From Orychophragmus violaceus (lineage: Eukaryota; Streptophyta; Magnoliopsida; Brassicales; Brassicaceae), in contig CM058238.1 of the NCBI GenBank assembly GCA_030180135.1, positions 3,296,461 to 3,360,460 of the forward strand: a stretch of 64,000 bases of DNA, written 5' to 3'. Of the stretch, positions 1 through 12,900 are shown one piece after another. A program made the position numbers and the translations under genes. Each line of letters begins with the position of its first letter. Position 1 is the first letter of the stretch. The notes beneath the pieces were generated by a model. It made no database searches and was not told where the DNA came from. It saw only the letters and a list, made by a program, of their open reading frames with translations.

Positions 1-355
1 TAACACACACACACAAGCAAAACTCTAAGTAGATCTACTAGCAAAAGATGGTTGTTATAGCAATGAGATTAACATCCAATCCTTCAAATAAAATCAAACC
101 CAATTGATCAAGACTATAGTTTGCACTTCAACCACATCTCGATCGCTTCACCGATGAAGTAGAAAGTAAAACAGTTAATCGATTAACTGATCACTTGCAA
201 GAAAACTACACAATTAACCCACAAAATCGAAACAGTACACATAAAAAACAAATTCGCAGAATCATCAGCATCGAACTAAATAGAAAAACGGTGATGAAGA
301 TCAATCAACGATCTATGAGGTAAAAAAGGGGTGAGAAAAAAAAAATCCAATCTTA

Positions 356-640
356 CCAAATAAGAAGCAAAACCCAGGAAGCAGAAGATAAGGTTTGGCG
401 ATGGCTGAAGAAAATAAAGAGAAATAGAGTTAATGAACAGCCGAGAGAGATGCAAAAAGCGGTGAGAATAGAGGAAGGAAGTTCTGGAGAGAAGGATGCG
501 TTAAAGATGATGACAAGGAAAAGGAGAGAGACGAAGAGATTCAACAACAATAAGGAGAGAACAAATTTTATAAAAGAAGGAAGGAAGATGAAGAAAGGAG
601 GCGTGGGGATGATCAACGGCTGCTCTCCTCCCAACAAAGC
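356..640 (-). other. probable 5' UTR exon of a minus-strand gene leaving the window
   Basis: Read on the minus strand, a purine/pyrimidine-rich leader runs down to a good splice donor (GGTAAGATTGG) near 355, and AT-rich intron-like sequence follows to position 1. Leaders with CT-rich tracts and a 5' UTR intron are common in plants. No coding sequence can be assigned, because the coding exons would lie left of the window. ORFs in this stretch are low complexity and not convincing. The gene is inferred from the donor and base composition only. Confidence 0.35.
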
Positions 641-706
641 ACTTGTATTTTCTCACTTTTTTATTTTTCTTTGGTCTATATATATTTTCACATTATAAAA
701 TTAATG

Positions 707-1428
707 GAGTAATACTTGGGTTCACCCCTAGAGGTGAACCCTTTTGTTCACCTCCACATTTTCTAACCAATCAAATAATTCCACATAATCTAATATTAAA
801 AATAAATAAAATTTTAAAAATGTTTTAAAAATAAGAAAATAAAAAACGAAAATAAAAGAAAAGAAAATATATTTTATTTCAAACAAAACTTAAAAATAAT
901 TTTTTTTATAAAAATACTAAAACCTAAATCTTTATCTCTAAACCCTAAATTCTAAACCCTAAACCCTAAACGATAATTTGAACCTAAAATATTAAAATTA
1001 AAACTAAATCAGAATCCCTAAATCCAATATGTAAATCTTAAAAAATAAAAAACTAAACCCTAATCCCTAAACCCTAAACCCTAACCCAAAGAGCTTAAAC
1101 TCTAATCCATAAACCCTAAACCCTAACCCAAAGAGCTTAAACCCTATACCATAGACCCTAATCCCTAAACCCAATATGTAAATTTTAAAAAATAAAAACT
1201 AAACCCTAATCCCTAAACCCTAAACCCTAACCCAAAGAGCTTAAACCCTAATCCCTAAACCCTAAACCCAAAGATCTTAAACCCTATACCATAAACCCTA
1301 ATCCCTAAACCTTAATTTTAATTTTATAATTTTATTTAAAAATAATATTACATGGCATATTTTTATAGGTTAATAAAGAAGGGGTGAACAAATGGGTTCA
1401 CCTCTAAGGGTGAACCTAAGTATTTTCC
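707..1428. mobile_element. non-autonomous Mutator-like element (MITE) with telomere-like core
   Basis: Terminal inverted repeats of about 44 bp are visible: the left end runs through ATACTTGGGTTCACCCCTAG and the right end, read in reverse complement, through ATACTTAGGTTCACCCTTAG. The element is flanked by a perfect 9-bp direct repeat AAATTAATG at 698-706 and 1429-1437, the target-site length typical of the Mutator superfamily. The core (about 900-1320) is a degenerate array of CCCTAAA-like units with a repeated spacer containing CAAAGAGCTTAAA. There is no coding capacity, so mobilisation would need a transposase from elsewhere. Confidence 0.8.
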
Positions 1429-1437
1429 AAATTAATG

Positions 1438-2735
1438 TGTTTAACCTAAATCGTGATTTTTAAGAGGAAGCAATGTAATGAATTATGGTGGATTTCCGGC
1501 TTTGGATGTTTAAGTTATCTTCTCTCTCATTTTATGGTGATTCTTGTTGTTTTGGTGGTTTGGTCTTAGGTCCGATCCTAGTCTTTATTCATTTATAGTT
1601 GATGTTTAGATGCTTATATTTATTGTCTTTGTTTTGACTCTGAAAATTGTTATGTATCAGCGGTTTATGGTTCTAGGAACTTAGCTTATCCGCTAATTTT
1701 AATACTTTGGGGGTTTTTATAATTTGCCCGTTTTGGTTTCAAATGTTGTGTAACTTTTCGGTTTATTATATGATAAATGAATTTTTTCAGTGGAAAAAAA
1801 CTTAAATCATGGTAAAAACTGAGAGTAAAGAAATTGTATATGCATTTATAAAAATAAAAATAAAAAATTCAACTCTGTTTTTTTTTGTAACAGATTTAGA
1901 TAATGATCAATGGACCCGTTGATAAGAACAAAAAAAAAAACATGGTAAAATAGTATCGAATAGGTGCATATTCGTTTTTATTGGATATACTCGTTTTGTC
2001 GATAACTAACTTGTTTTTAGATGATTGTAGATAACTACAACAAAACGTTAATTTCGAAGATATTATGCAGTTATTTTATGAGAGGATTATTGCTAGTTCA
2101 AAGTTCAAACCAATAATTATGTCATATAGTTATACCAAAAAAGAAAGACAATTTTCCGTTTTTGACGGGTAGTTTTGTACTGGTTGCTAGTGTTCACCTG
2201 CTTTGTTTAACCAGGTCGTATTATGATAAAGTTTCTGATTGGTTTTATATGATCGATGGTCTGGATCCATATATTTGGATTTTATGCATTGATTTACATG
2301 AAAGTGTGCAATTGGGCTCTCTTTCTCTTGACCCACCGGATTGAATATAGTTATGGTACCGGTCGATTGTATGTGGATTCCTACATTGAGAAGGTTAGGA
2401 GAGCTCGGCCAGGACGGTGGGATTCTAATGGTAATCTAATATATAATGGGAAACCATTTTCTCCATTTGAATGACACCTGTCCCTTTTACTCTTTTACGA
2501 TGGGCCATTGGAAAAATGTTGTCCGAAAATCTTAGTGGCGAGCCCAAGATTGTTAATAATTCCAGCCTTTTCACCTTCTTCCCCATTTAATCATGCTTCT
2601 CACCCACGGCGTTATCAGATTCAGATGGCGATATCTGGATCATCCATCAACCACATTTGGGGTGGCCATTCGTAGATCAATCTCATCTCCAAAACATCTA
2701 ACATCATTTTATCTTCATCTCTCTCAGTTTCTCTG
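1438..2735. other. intergenic, no recognised gene
   Basis: AT-rich sequence with oligo-T and oligo-A runs (near 1870-1950). A 60-72 codon open stretch at 2256-2474 ends in a fairly polar peptide (RARPGRWDSNGNLIYNG) but has no start context, intron structure or family match I recognise. It may be a remnant of something. Positions 2500-2735 directly precede the MIRO pseudogene and may be its old promoter and leader. Confidence 0.4.
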
Positions 2736-3921
2736 ATGCTAGGTGGATTCGGTCGAAAGTCGTCTTCCGGAGACCCTAAAATCCTCACAGTCGCCGTCGC
2801 TGGCGACAAAGGGACCATCAAATCCAGCCTGATCTCGACCGTCGCCTCCGAAAAGTTTTGGATAACGTCTTGCGCGTCCTTCCTCACACTACTCTCCCCC
2901 CTGACGCTCACCTTGACTATATACCTATCACCATCATCGATACTCCCTCAAGGTCTCTATAATATGGCGCTTATCATGAAAATATCTCTTTTTGAATTGT
3001 TCTTCTCCTTTTTAAGAAAAGTAGTCTGTCTGAATTGTCAATGGCTGAGGCTCGACGTTATGAATCATCGTCACTAGATTTGGAGGAAATTTCATTATCG
3101 ATTTTCTTATATTGTTTCTCTTTTTCTTAATGGGTATGTATGATCCTCAAATTACTGATACATGTGATGTTATTTGCTATAAGTATTGACAATAGGATAA
3201 AGCTCATTGAAGAATTCAGGAAGGCTGATGTGGTCATTCTAACATATGCCTGTGACCTGCAACGCTTGATCGTTTGAATTCTTAGTGGCTCCCTGAGCTC
3301 CAAGGTTTAGAGGTCTGTGAAAGATTTTAATTTACGCATTCTCCTTAAAAAAAAACCTGTTGGAGTAACTAACATATGTTGCAATTCAGGTAAATTGTTT
3401 TGGCGCCCCACTAGAACCTGTTGAACTTATGGGAGTTAAGAGAGTGGTACGGGAAAGGCAACCAGGTGGAGTAACTAATCTTGGTCTTACACTACCGGGT
3501 TTCCTTTTTTCGTTTCTCTCTATTCATTGAGAGAGGTCGCCCTGAGACAGCATGGGCTGTCCTACAGAAATGTGGTTACAATGATAGTTTAAAATTTAAC
3601 ACTGAGTTACTACCAGTTCCAGCTTTTAAATATTTTTTGGAATTTATTCCTTGGTCTGACTTGCAGAGCATCGAGTTAACAAATTAACCTATGGAATTTT
3701 TGAGTGGGATCTTCCAGTTTTATGGCCTTGATAATGTGTGTACGATCGTTTCTCTAATTATGAAACCTTGAGTATGTTATTCTGTATTACCTGCATGAAA
3801 CCTTATTTAATCCTCAAGGATCAGTGGTTGTTCATTAATGCTTCAACGTTTTATTGCTATATAGGATGGAGTCTTAAGGCCAGATGAGCTAGATAATTTG
3901 TTTCAAAAAGCTCCATATAGG
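2736..3921 (+). pseudogene. MIRO-type mitochondrial Rho GTPase pseudogene (N-terminal part)
   Basis: Colinear pieces of a MIRO GTPase (outer mitochondrial membrane; GTPase, two EF-hands, second GTPase) can be followed in several frames. First comes the P-loop region (VAVAGDKGTIKSSLISTVAS), where the Walker A glycine before the lysine is replaced by Ile. A one-base loss near 2855 moves the frame to LDNVLRVLPHTTLPP and PITIIDTPS (Walker B). Around 3196-3280 lies LIEEFRKADVVILTYACD followed by a stop. Around 3390-3640 lie EPVELMGVKRVVRERQPGG, ERGRPETAWAVLQKCGY and NTELLPVPA with another frameshift. At 3864-3920 the second EF-hand reads DGVLRPDELDNLFQKAP. The second GTPase and the membrane anchor were not found. 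Several frameshifts, stops and a spoiled P-loop make it non-functional. Confidence 0.8.
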
Positions 3922-5247
3922 TAATTTGCTGGTGTTTACTTTTTCGGGCTTCATTGAAAATTCTTAACTCTGTAATTTATTTATCAGTAGTGAAGTGAAC
4001 AGTCTCCCTAAGATTTGCATTCTCTGTGATGGTATGTTTATGTTTGTATTGTTGATCCTGAGCATCATTTTATTTATCGGTTTCTGATGACTTATGATTC
4101 TTATGTGTTTTTGTAGGGAAATTTGGCTGATCAAATACTGGGAGAGCATTAGCAAAATCTCTTTCGATGAGCTAAGTAAGTTATCATGTTTTTATTCAGC
4201 TTAATATTCCAATAAAAAGGAGAGATTTGTTTTCGTTGTTTAATATTTGTATGCCATTTAGCAGAAGAAGGATTGATTTAGTCAGATCAAGAATATCCAT
4301 GTGGCCGGAGGGCAAACTGAATCAATGTTTTCCGGAGTAAAATGGATAAAACAGTTTTTTATTACAGAAAAGATTGTGAGCACGCAGTTCATTCTTATGG
4401 ATATTAGGGGCATTTATGTATTTCTCGATCAAAAATAGCGTCTCTTCATTACTTAAGTTTTACTATACTTTTCGGTTAAACCAAATTTACGGTCATTTAA
4501 GTTGCACTGGAGTGAATGAAAAGAAGCACACATGATTTTCATGTTACATTATATGTATTTTGTAAGATTGGATGAAACAAAGTGACTCTATCCTTAGTAA
4601 AAATTGCTCGACACCAAACACATTTGTAAATTACAATTGCCCACAAAATTAACTCATTGTATGACTATTTTATGATAACTCTGACAATTCAGAGCAATGA
4701 TTGAGCTTCTGTACATGTGAAAATATGTAAACCGTTCAGTTTTCGATTACCAAGCAGAATTATAGAAAAAAAACATGTCGTCGAAAGGAAGATACATAAA
4801 TAGAATAAAAATAGACCGACTCTATGACCACAAAAGTTGCAAAACAATCTGGAATAGGAAACTAAATTTGCAGTTGTGTTAGGAAGAAATATTAGTATAT
4901 GTCTTATGTCTAATGGGACTAATTTAACTAATGACAAAACACTTCGAATCAAACGTGGTTAAGAAGTTTCTAAGTGATGCAGTGCATGTGATTGCAAACT
5001 TATTATATAGAAAGTTATCCAAATATTGTTGACCTAGAACTCTACATACCTGGGATGTGGTCAATTGAGAACTGAGGAGTCCAACCATAACTAAAAAAGC
5101 GTAAAAGACATCTTTAAGTACGTATGAAGAAATGACCCCTACTCTAATAAGTATTACACATGTCTCATTACAAGACGACTGCAAAGTGATTAAATTTATG
5201 GACTAATAAACACAAATATAATTCAACTAACCACTACCACAAATCAA
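3922..5247. other. intergenic or Helitron interior, no recognised gene
   Basis: AT-rich DNA without a convincing coding region. The first few hundred bases may hold further eroded MIRO sequence, but I could not align any of it. The stretch before 5248 may be the body of the Helitron whose 3' end is seen at 5282. I did not find a credible 5' terminus. Confidence 0.4.
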
Positions 5248-5282
5248 CCCCCGCGCGTGCGCGGGGGTGGTCAATCAACTAG
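5248..5282 (+). mobile_element. Helitron 3' terminus (hairpin plus CTAG end)
   Basis: A perfect 9-bp stem hairpin (CCCCCGCGC, GT loop, GCGCGGGGG, 5248-5267) is followed 11 bases later by CTAG, with a T next. This is the classic 3' end of plant Helitrons: a GC-rich hairpin shortly before CTRR, inserted between A and T. The GC-rich stem stands out in AT-rich surroundings. The 5' end (TC...) was not located, so element length is unknown. Confidence 0.75.
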
Positions 5283-5565
5283 TTAATGCTAAAGAAAGAG
5301 CTAGCAACATCAGTTAATAAAAATAGTTTATTAGTTTTCCGCCCATCTAAATTCGATTTATTTTAGGAAGAATTTTCTCTCCAAAAAATAGTGGATTTAA
5401 TATAGTTTGAGTCCTGTTTTAGAGACATATACGGCCTATAGACTTTGAACTTCATATCATTAAAAAAAAAAGTATCCTCTCTTGTTTCATAGTCAATTTA
5501 CCAAATCTCTTTTCTTAGATATGTTTCCTGGAGTCTGTTGCCCTCCCTTTACATTTGACTAGGTC

Positions 5566-5980
5566 TGGAACTTCGGTTCTTCGGTTCGGTTATTCGGTTT
5601 TCGATTTTTTTTTGTTTTAAAAAAATCCACCGATCAGTTTTTTTCTTCGGTTCGGTTTCGGTTCATAAAACTTCGGTTCGGTTCGGTTCGATAATTTTGG
5701 TTCGATTTTATAATCAAAAGCTATATGACAATCACAAAAGTATATATATATATATATATATATGAGAAGATTGAAACTTTTATGAAAATCTAAACCGATC
5801 GACAACTACAAGTCTACAATAATGAATAATAGGTCAGAAACTTCGGTTCTTCGGTTCGGTTTTTCGGTTTTCGGTTTTTTCTATTTTTAAAAAACTACCA
5901 ATCGGTTTTTTTCTTCGGTTCGGTTTCGATTCATTAAAATTCGATTCGGTTTCGGTTCGATAATTCGGTTCGGTTTTATA
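5566..5980. repeat. duplicated CGGTT-rich repeat block
   Basis: Two direct copies of about 130 bp (about 5568-5705 and 5838-5975) each begin with CTTCGGTTCTTCGGTTCGGT and continue with degenerate TTCGGTT pentamer runs. A (TA)n microsatellite lies between them at about 5741-5762. On the minus strand this gives repetitive peptides of the NRTEP/KPNRRKK kind, which are artefacts of the repeat. The same base motif recurs elsewhere in the window. Confidence 0.65.
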
Positions 5981-6684
5981 TCCCGGAGCTACATTTGACC
6001 GACCTAAGCTATAAACAAGCAAGACTTTTGAACAAAATTTCAATTCCATACATAGATGATGATATAGATTATGTTTCTTAAAAGATGGGCCTGAACGTGG
6101 CCCGTAACATGTGTCAGGTTGAGAAGTTTACATTTACAAAATCTGAATTCGTTCAATTTGAGTTACAAGCCCAACTCATCATAAATATATTGAACGGATA
6201 CTGTCATAGTATCTATACCTTAAACATGAAATATGGAAAATTTACAACTGTTTTCTGATTTTCTCCTTCCTCTTATTTGAAATCATGTGCATCACGTAAC
6301 ACCGCCGTTATTATTTGGGCTGAGACCCATTAAAAATATATGTCCAATAAAAGAAAGCCCAACTAATCTACCACCGTTACATTTTTTATTTTAACTTTTG
6401 TCCTTTTGTCCGCTACAGTCCAAGACGATGGAATCGTGTGCCTGAAAATACGTTCCTTCTCTTATCATATCATGCTTCCGTGATAAGCCATACTCCTTAT
6501 CATAGAGCGTTACTACCATAAGCAGACGATCTTATCCGAATCGTGCTTATAGATTTCTTTCCATTGATGCTCGCATTGTCAGTTTCGAGCGTCTCTTTTT
6601 CCTCTTTTCTTATTCAAAATCCCTAAATTTTTTTTTTTAATTATCTTTCCAAATTATAATTAATTTACTTTTTTTTCATCTCTC
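5981..6684. promoter_or_regulatory. upstream region of the TOPLESS-related gene
   Basis: No coding region. The last 300 bases become CT-rich and lead into a TATA box. I see no strongly diagnostic operator-like site. Confidence 0.4.
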
Positions 6685-6692
6685 TATAAATA
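6685..6692 (+). promoter_or_regulatory. TATA box of the TOPLESS-related gene
   Basis: TATAAATA stands in a CT-rich promoter about 310 bases before the start codon. A leader of roughly 60 bases follows, ending in a splice donor at 6777 (CAACAG/GTAC). The leader intron runs to 6994, only two bases before the ATG. Confidence 0.6.
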
Positions 6693-6996
6693 TTAGTCAC
6701 CCACAAGTGCTCAAAAGCAATTCTCTTTCTCTCTCGCGTTCCTTCTTCGTCGATCTGCGAAACCTATAATCAACAGGTACTTCTTTGACTATCTTCTTCG
6801 TTCTCTTCCCTCTTTTTCTGGATTTACAATATTTTATATACTGTTGTTTTCTTAGGTTCTACGACTTAATTAGGGGTCGCATGATTCTATATTTTATTTT
6901 AATTTTAAAGTTATTTTTTTAATTAATGTCGGAGCAAGTTATCGTCTGGTTTATACAGATCTCATTTAATGCATGTGTTTGATCTCGTTTGCAGTA

Positions 6997-9900
6997 ATGG
7001 CTTCTCTCAACAGGGAGCTTGTGTTCCTGATTCTTCAATTTCTCGATGAAGAGAAATACAAGGAGACTGTTCACAGGTTTTTTTGTTTTTTCATTCAATT
7101 TTGAATATGCAAATTGGGAATTGAGAAAGTAATTAAATTATATTAAATTGTTAGATTGGAATTGGAGTCTGGTTATTACTTCAACATGCGTTACTTTGAG
7201 GAATTGGTGACTAATGGTGAATGGGAAGAAGTGGAGAAGTATATGTCTGGTTTTTCCAAGGTTGAAGATAACAGATACTCCATGAAAATTTTCTTTGAAA
7301 TCCGAAAGCAAAAGTATCTGGAAGCTTTAGATAAGTAAGCTCCATATCTTGATCATTCCTTTCTTGAGTAGTTTAGCTAGCTAACTGGTATGTGTCTCCT
7401 TTGGAATATGTAGGCGTGATCGCGCAAAAGCTGTGGAAATTTTAGTCAAGGATCTGAAGGTGTTTGCAGGTTTTAATGAAGATCTCTTCAAGGAAATCAC
7501 TTTGCTTTTGACATTGGATGACTTTAGGTTCTTAGAACTTTGACCCTTACCCGCATTTTAGATGTTTGCTTATATATATTATCGAGATTATTTATCATTC
7601 ACTGTCACATCAATTTTCAGAGCCAATGAGCAGCTCTCCAAGTATGGGGACACAAAGTCAGCAAGGGGTATTATGTTTGGTGAATTAAAGAAGCTGATAG
7701 AGGCTAATCCACTTTTCCGCGACAAACTTCAGTTTCCTGTTTTGAAAACTTCAAGGTTGCGGAATCTAATAAACCAAAGGTGTTTGAAACTTTTCTGCTA
7801 ACCTTTTTTTTATAGTTTAAACACATTTTCTCAATGATTAAAACTTGGAATTTACTCGAATTTCTCGTAGTTTAAACTGGCAGCATCAGCAATGTAAAAA
7901 TCCTAGGTCAAATCCTGACGTCAGATCTCTATTTCTTGATCATACTTGCAACCAAGCGAATGGTGTGCGAGATTCATCCCCTGTTACAAACCATTTAATG
8001 GGTGGTGTTCCTAAGATTGCAGGGTTTTCTCCATTGTCAGCTCATGGTGTAAGTGCCCAATGATTATGTTGCCATTACACTCTATGGAAATATGTTATCT
8101 ATGCTGAAATGTTGGCACATGTTTTGGACAGCTGTTTCAAACTGCACCAGGTGCATTTCCGCCTGCTCTTTCAGGATGGACGGCTAACCCATCTGTCGGG
8201 CCTCATCCTTCTGCATCTTCAGGTCCTTTAGGCTTGACTTCTCCAAACAACGCAGGTTGTCTATTTATTGTGAATGCTTTGTTTTGCATTTCTGAAAGTT
8301 GTCACCGCTTTAAAGATCTGCTTCCCATTCTTGAGAAGATTTTAGGATATCTGATAAGAAACTATGGAAAAGGAATCATAAAAGACCTGCTAATGCTATC
8401 TTATCTTTAATACTTTACTTTCTTTATCACAGTTTTTGATATCTGTCATTTAAACAATTCTTTTTAACTTGAAACATTGTGTTAGCAGCTATCTTAAGGC
8501 GCCCTCAGACACCTGGTCCTATGGACTATCAAACTGCTGATTCTAACCATGTTTTCAAGAGGTCAAGGCCGTTTGGAAACTCAGAGGAGGTACTCATCGA
8601 TAATTAATGTTTCCGTTAGGTATCTGAGCGTTGATATAAGTATCCCAGCTATTCTCTTTAGAGAGAACTAGGATTTTCAATTTTAGGTCTGTGGGTGATG
8701 AAAATGTGGCAAAAGAGCTTGAGAGACAGCTTTTCCCTTCCAAACACTATTTTTCAATGGGATTAATTTCCGTTGGTTTTTATTGATTTTTTTTTTTCCA
8801 GGGGAGTAATATTCCAGTAAATATTTCGCCAGTTACATATTCGGGCCATCCCAATGGACATAATACATTATCATCTGATGACTTGCCCAAGGTAGTTGTT
8901 ACAACTCTTGGTCAGGGTTCACCTGTCAGGAGCATGGACTTCCATCCAATTCAGCAAATTTTACTACTGGGTATGTCCTATGAAGCCATGTTCTCAAACT
9001 TTCAGATTCTCTAATGTCATTTCTTGCAATTTTTTTTCATTCTTCTTTTACCGATTAAGGGTACTAAGAATATATGTTGTCAGTTGGTACAACTGGTGGT
9101 GATGTTTTCCTGTGGGACTTGGGTGCTCGTCAAAGGATTTTGGAGAAGAGTTTTGATGTCTGGAAGCTTGATGCATGTTCAAAAGAGTTGCAGGTTTACC
9201 TCTCACCCTTTGGATATTTTCCCATACTATTTAGGACAGTTCTATAAATCTTTTGAACTGTGGACAGGCATCTTTGAACGCTGATGAGACGGCATCGGTA
9301 AATCATGTGGCATGGAGTCCTGATGGAACTCTATTTGGTACATATGCCAACTGTTCTCCAGAAATTTATTTCTTTAAGAGCAGTGAATAGTTTTTGTGAT
9401 TAAATAGTTAAGGTTATTCACAGAATAGCAAGTCTTAAAACATGGAAAACCTGCACTTTGTTTTCATATTTCAGGTGTGGCATACTCAAAAAGCATTGTG
9501 CATATCTATTCCTTTCATGGAGGCAGTGACATACGAAATCATCTGGAGGTTCGTTTTACCAATTATTTCTATGATTCATATCAGCCATGGTTGTTGGATA
9601 CTAGCTTTCCATGTGTTCAACACAGCTTTACAATTTGGTTTACTCTATCCTGTGATTGCAGATTGAAGCCCATACAGGAAGTGTCAGCCATCTTGCCTTT
9701 TCATATCCGAACAAACAACTATCTGTTGTTACTTGTGGCGATGACAGAATCATTAAGGTTTTTCTTTCTGACTACTTATGTTCTACTGGCACGATAATGG
9801 TTGGGCATGACTTACATGAACCAATGTAATCCAAAGGTTTGGGACGCTGTTACTGGGGCTAAACGGTTTACTTTTGAGGGTCATGAAGCTCCTGTGCTCT

Positions 9901-12900
9901 CTGTTTGTCCTCACTACAAGGAAAATATTCAGGTAACAAGTATTGTTTTTTTTTGTACCTAACAATCAGTCTCATGTGGTTGCTACGATTTAATTGTCAA
10001 TTACGCTTGGATATCATTGTCGGCTGACCGAATATAGCGTGTTTACATATTACTATTTAGACTAGAACCCCTATACTGTTCCTTTCTGTTTAGCGAATGA
10101 AATCTATGAATGTGAAAAATATTTTCTAATGCATTTTAGATCCTATACAGTTCATCTTCTCAACAGCAACTGATGGAAAAATAAAAGCTTGGTTGTATGA
10201 TAATGTGGGTTCAAGAGTTGACTATGATGCACCTGGCCATTCTTCGACAAGAATGGCATATAGCAGTGATGGAACAAGGTTCATCCAACTTTCTTAAATT
10301 TTCTCAGCATTTCTAAAAGCATTGACTGTTATCTTTTCCTTCGAAATATAAATATTGATCTGTAATAACGTGCAACAGGTTGTTTTCCTGTGGTACAAAC
10401 AAAGAAGGAGAGTCATTTCTAGTTGAGTGGAATGAAAGTGAAGGCTCCATAAAAAGAACATATCACGGCCTTGGACAACGGGCTGTAGGGATTGTGCAAT
10501 TTGACACAACCAAGAATAGATTCTTAGCTGCTGGTGATGAGTCGACTATCAAAATTTGGGACATGGACAACACAAATCCTTTGACAACTATTCATGCAGA
10601 TGGTGGCTTACCGGTAATATTGCTGAATGATCCTGGCCTCTAGCTATTTCTACTACTTCTTTATTAGCAGCTAATTCCTCGTGGAAAACCTGCAGGCTTC
10701 TCCTTGTGTTAGATTTAATAGGGAAGGTATACTTTTAGCTGTCTCAACCAATGACCATGGTGTTAGAATTCTCGCGACTGATGATGGAATTAGGTTGCTG
10801 AGAACAGCAGAAAATCGCTCGTTTGTCCCTGCACCCGTCATGAAGGTATATTTTCTTGGATACTATCTCTGTGGACATTGTACGCAATTTGTTTAACACA
10901 TCCTGGTGTGCAGGCTCCTGCAGGTTGTGGTTTTGGCTCTTCAAGTGCAAATGTAGGAATAGCTATGGCAGATCGATCTACCTCTTCTGTAGCTGTGGAG
11001 GTGAATTTAAGTCTGAATTTGAATGTGTATCCTTGTAGTCTGCTTATGTACTGTATGACTAAACAGTTTTAATTATTCAGAGCAATGATGTCCGAACTCT
11101 GGCTGATGTGAAGCCCAGAATCGCTGATGATTTAGGTGAAAGATCTAGAACCTGGAAAGTCACAGAGATTACAGAGCCATCTCAGTGCTGCTCCTTGAGG
11201 CTCGCCGACAATGTGACAGTGACGAAGGTAAAATACTATAGTTGAAGCATGCTTCTATCTGGAAGCTAGATGCTATCTCCACATAACAAAATGGTCAACA
11301 TTTACAAGTGAAGAAGCTATAATCTTGTTATATTACTGGAAGTAACTGAAGTTTTTGTTTGTCTTGTTACTGGGCTCATGTTTTCTGTGGTGGGAGTTTC
11401 AGGTTTCCAGATTAATTTACACAAATTCTGGATCTGGATTATTGGCCTTGGCATCTAATGCAGTGCACAAGTTGTGGAAGTGGCAGAAAAGCGATCGTAA
11501 TTTGGCTGCAAAGGTATCCTTGTCTCCTTGTTTAAGTTTCCTTGTTCATTGTTAGGTGGGAGTTGCATATTTGTTGTTTCTGGTTATGATCACTTAGCAG
11601 ATTCTGGCCTTCATTTATTTTCTTCTAGGCAACGGCTAGTGCACAACCAGCATTATGGCAACCTACAACTGGGATTGTGATGACCAATGAGACAAGTGAT
11701 ACAAACCCTGAAGAAGCTATTCCCTGTTTTGCCCTCTCAAAGAATGACTCCTACGTTATGTCAGCTTCAGGGGGGAAAATCTCTTTGTTCAACATGACGA
11801 CATTCAAGGTGACTAGCCGTATATTCCTCTTAAAATTTCATTCAGCCTTAAGAAGACAGATCTTTCTTTTACCAGCATGGCATTTTTGAAAAGTTCAGAG
11901 GATTTTCTTTGTTATGATAATCTATTTTGATCTATAGTGTTAAGATAAGGGAAGTATCCACTCTAGCGTTCTGATAATTTGAAATAATTAAGGATAGATT
12001 TGAATAAGTTTCATGCTCTAATGCTCTATTATCTAACCTACAGACTATGACGACGTTCATGCCTCCACCGCCAGCAGCAACATTCCTTGCGTTTCATCCT
12101 ATGGACAACAATATAATCGCCGTTGGCATGGAGGATTCATCTATCCAAATCTACAACGTTCGTATCGACGAGGTATTACCTAGAATGAAACTATGATGGT
12201 TAATTTGGGGTGGTAAAAGTCCTGAATATATAATGAAGAGTTGCATGCTTTTTATGCTAGGTGAAAATCAAATTGAATGGTCATCAGAACAGAATAACAG
12301 GTCTAGCTTTCTCACAGGCTCTGAACATTCTTGTTTCTTCGGGTGCCGATTCACAGGTGAGAGTATCATGTTGTAAATTTGGCTTCTCATTGCATCTGTA
12401 CTTATCTTGCTTACATTTTGGGCGTCTGTAGTTATGCATTTGGAGCACAGATGGATGGGAGAAGCAAAGTAATAAGTATTTGCAAGTTCCAATGGGAAGA
12501 TCAATGCCGGCTGTTTCAGATACCCGAGTGCAGTTCCATCTGAATCAGATTCATCTGTTGGTGGTCCATGAAACGCAAATAGCCATTTATGATGCTCAAA
12601 AACAAGATTGGTTGAAGCAGGTAAGTAATAATAACAGATTTAGTACGAAACCAGTGTGTGTATTGCAGCAAACTTATTTCTACTATTGATGAAACAGTGG
12701 TTACGAATAGAAGCGACTGGTCCAATCACGTCAGCTACATATTCATGTGATAGCCAGTCAATCTTTGTGAGCTTTGAAAATGGTAGTGTTGATGTCCTTA
12801 CTGCTTCAAATCTTAGACTGAGATGTCGGATCAACCCAACAGCTTACCTGCCTTCGAACCCAAGGTAACTACTTTTCGTTTTAGTCCAGTTATTTAAGTA

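Noticed and set aside
450..698. 82-codon plus-strand ORF near the left edge
   Set aside because: Low-complexity Lys/Arg/Asn-rich peptide on the antisense of a CT-rich leader, with no family resemblance.
900..1320. CCCTAAA runs as a real telomere or chromosome end
   Set aside because: The array is short, degenerate and enclosed by transposon inverted ends with a target duplication, with genes on both sides of the window.
2256..2474. 72-codon ORF upstream of MIRO as a real gene
   Set aside because: Polar C-terminal part looks non-random, but there is no start context, intron or known domain. Kept only as a possible remnant.
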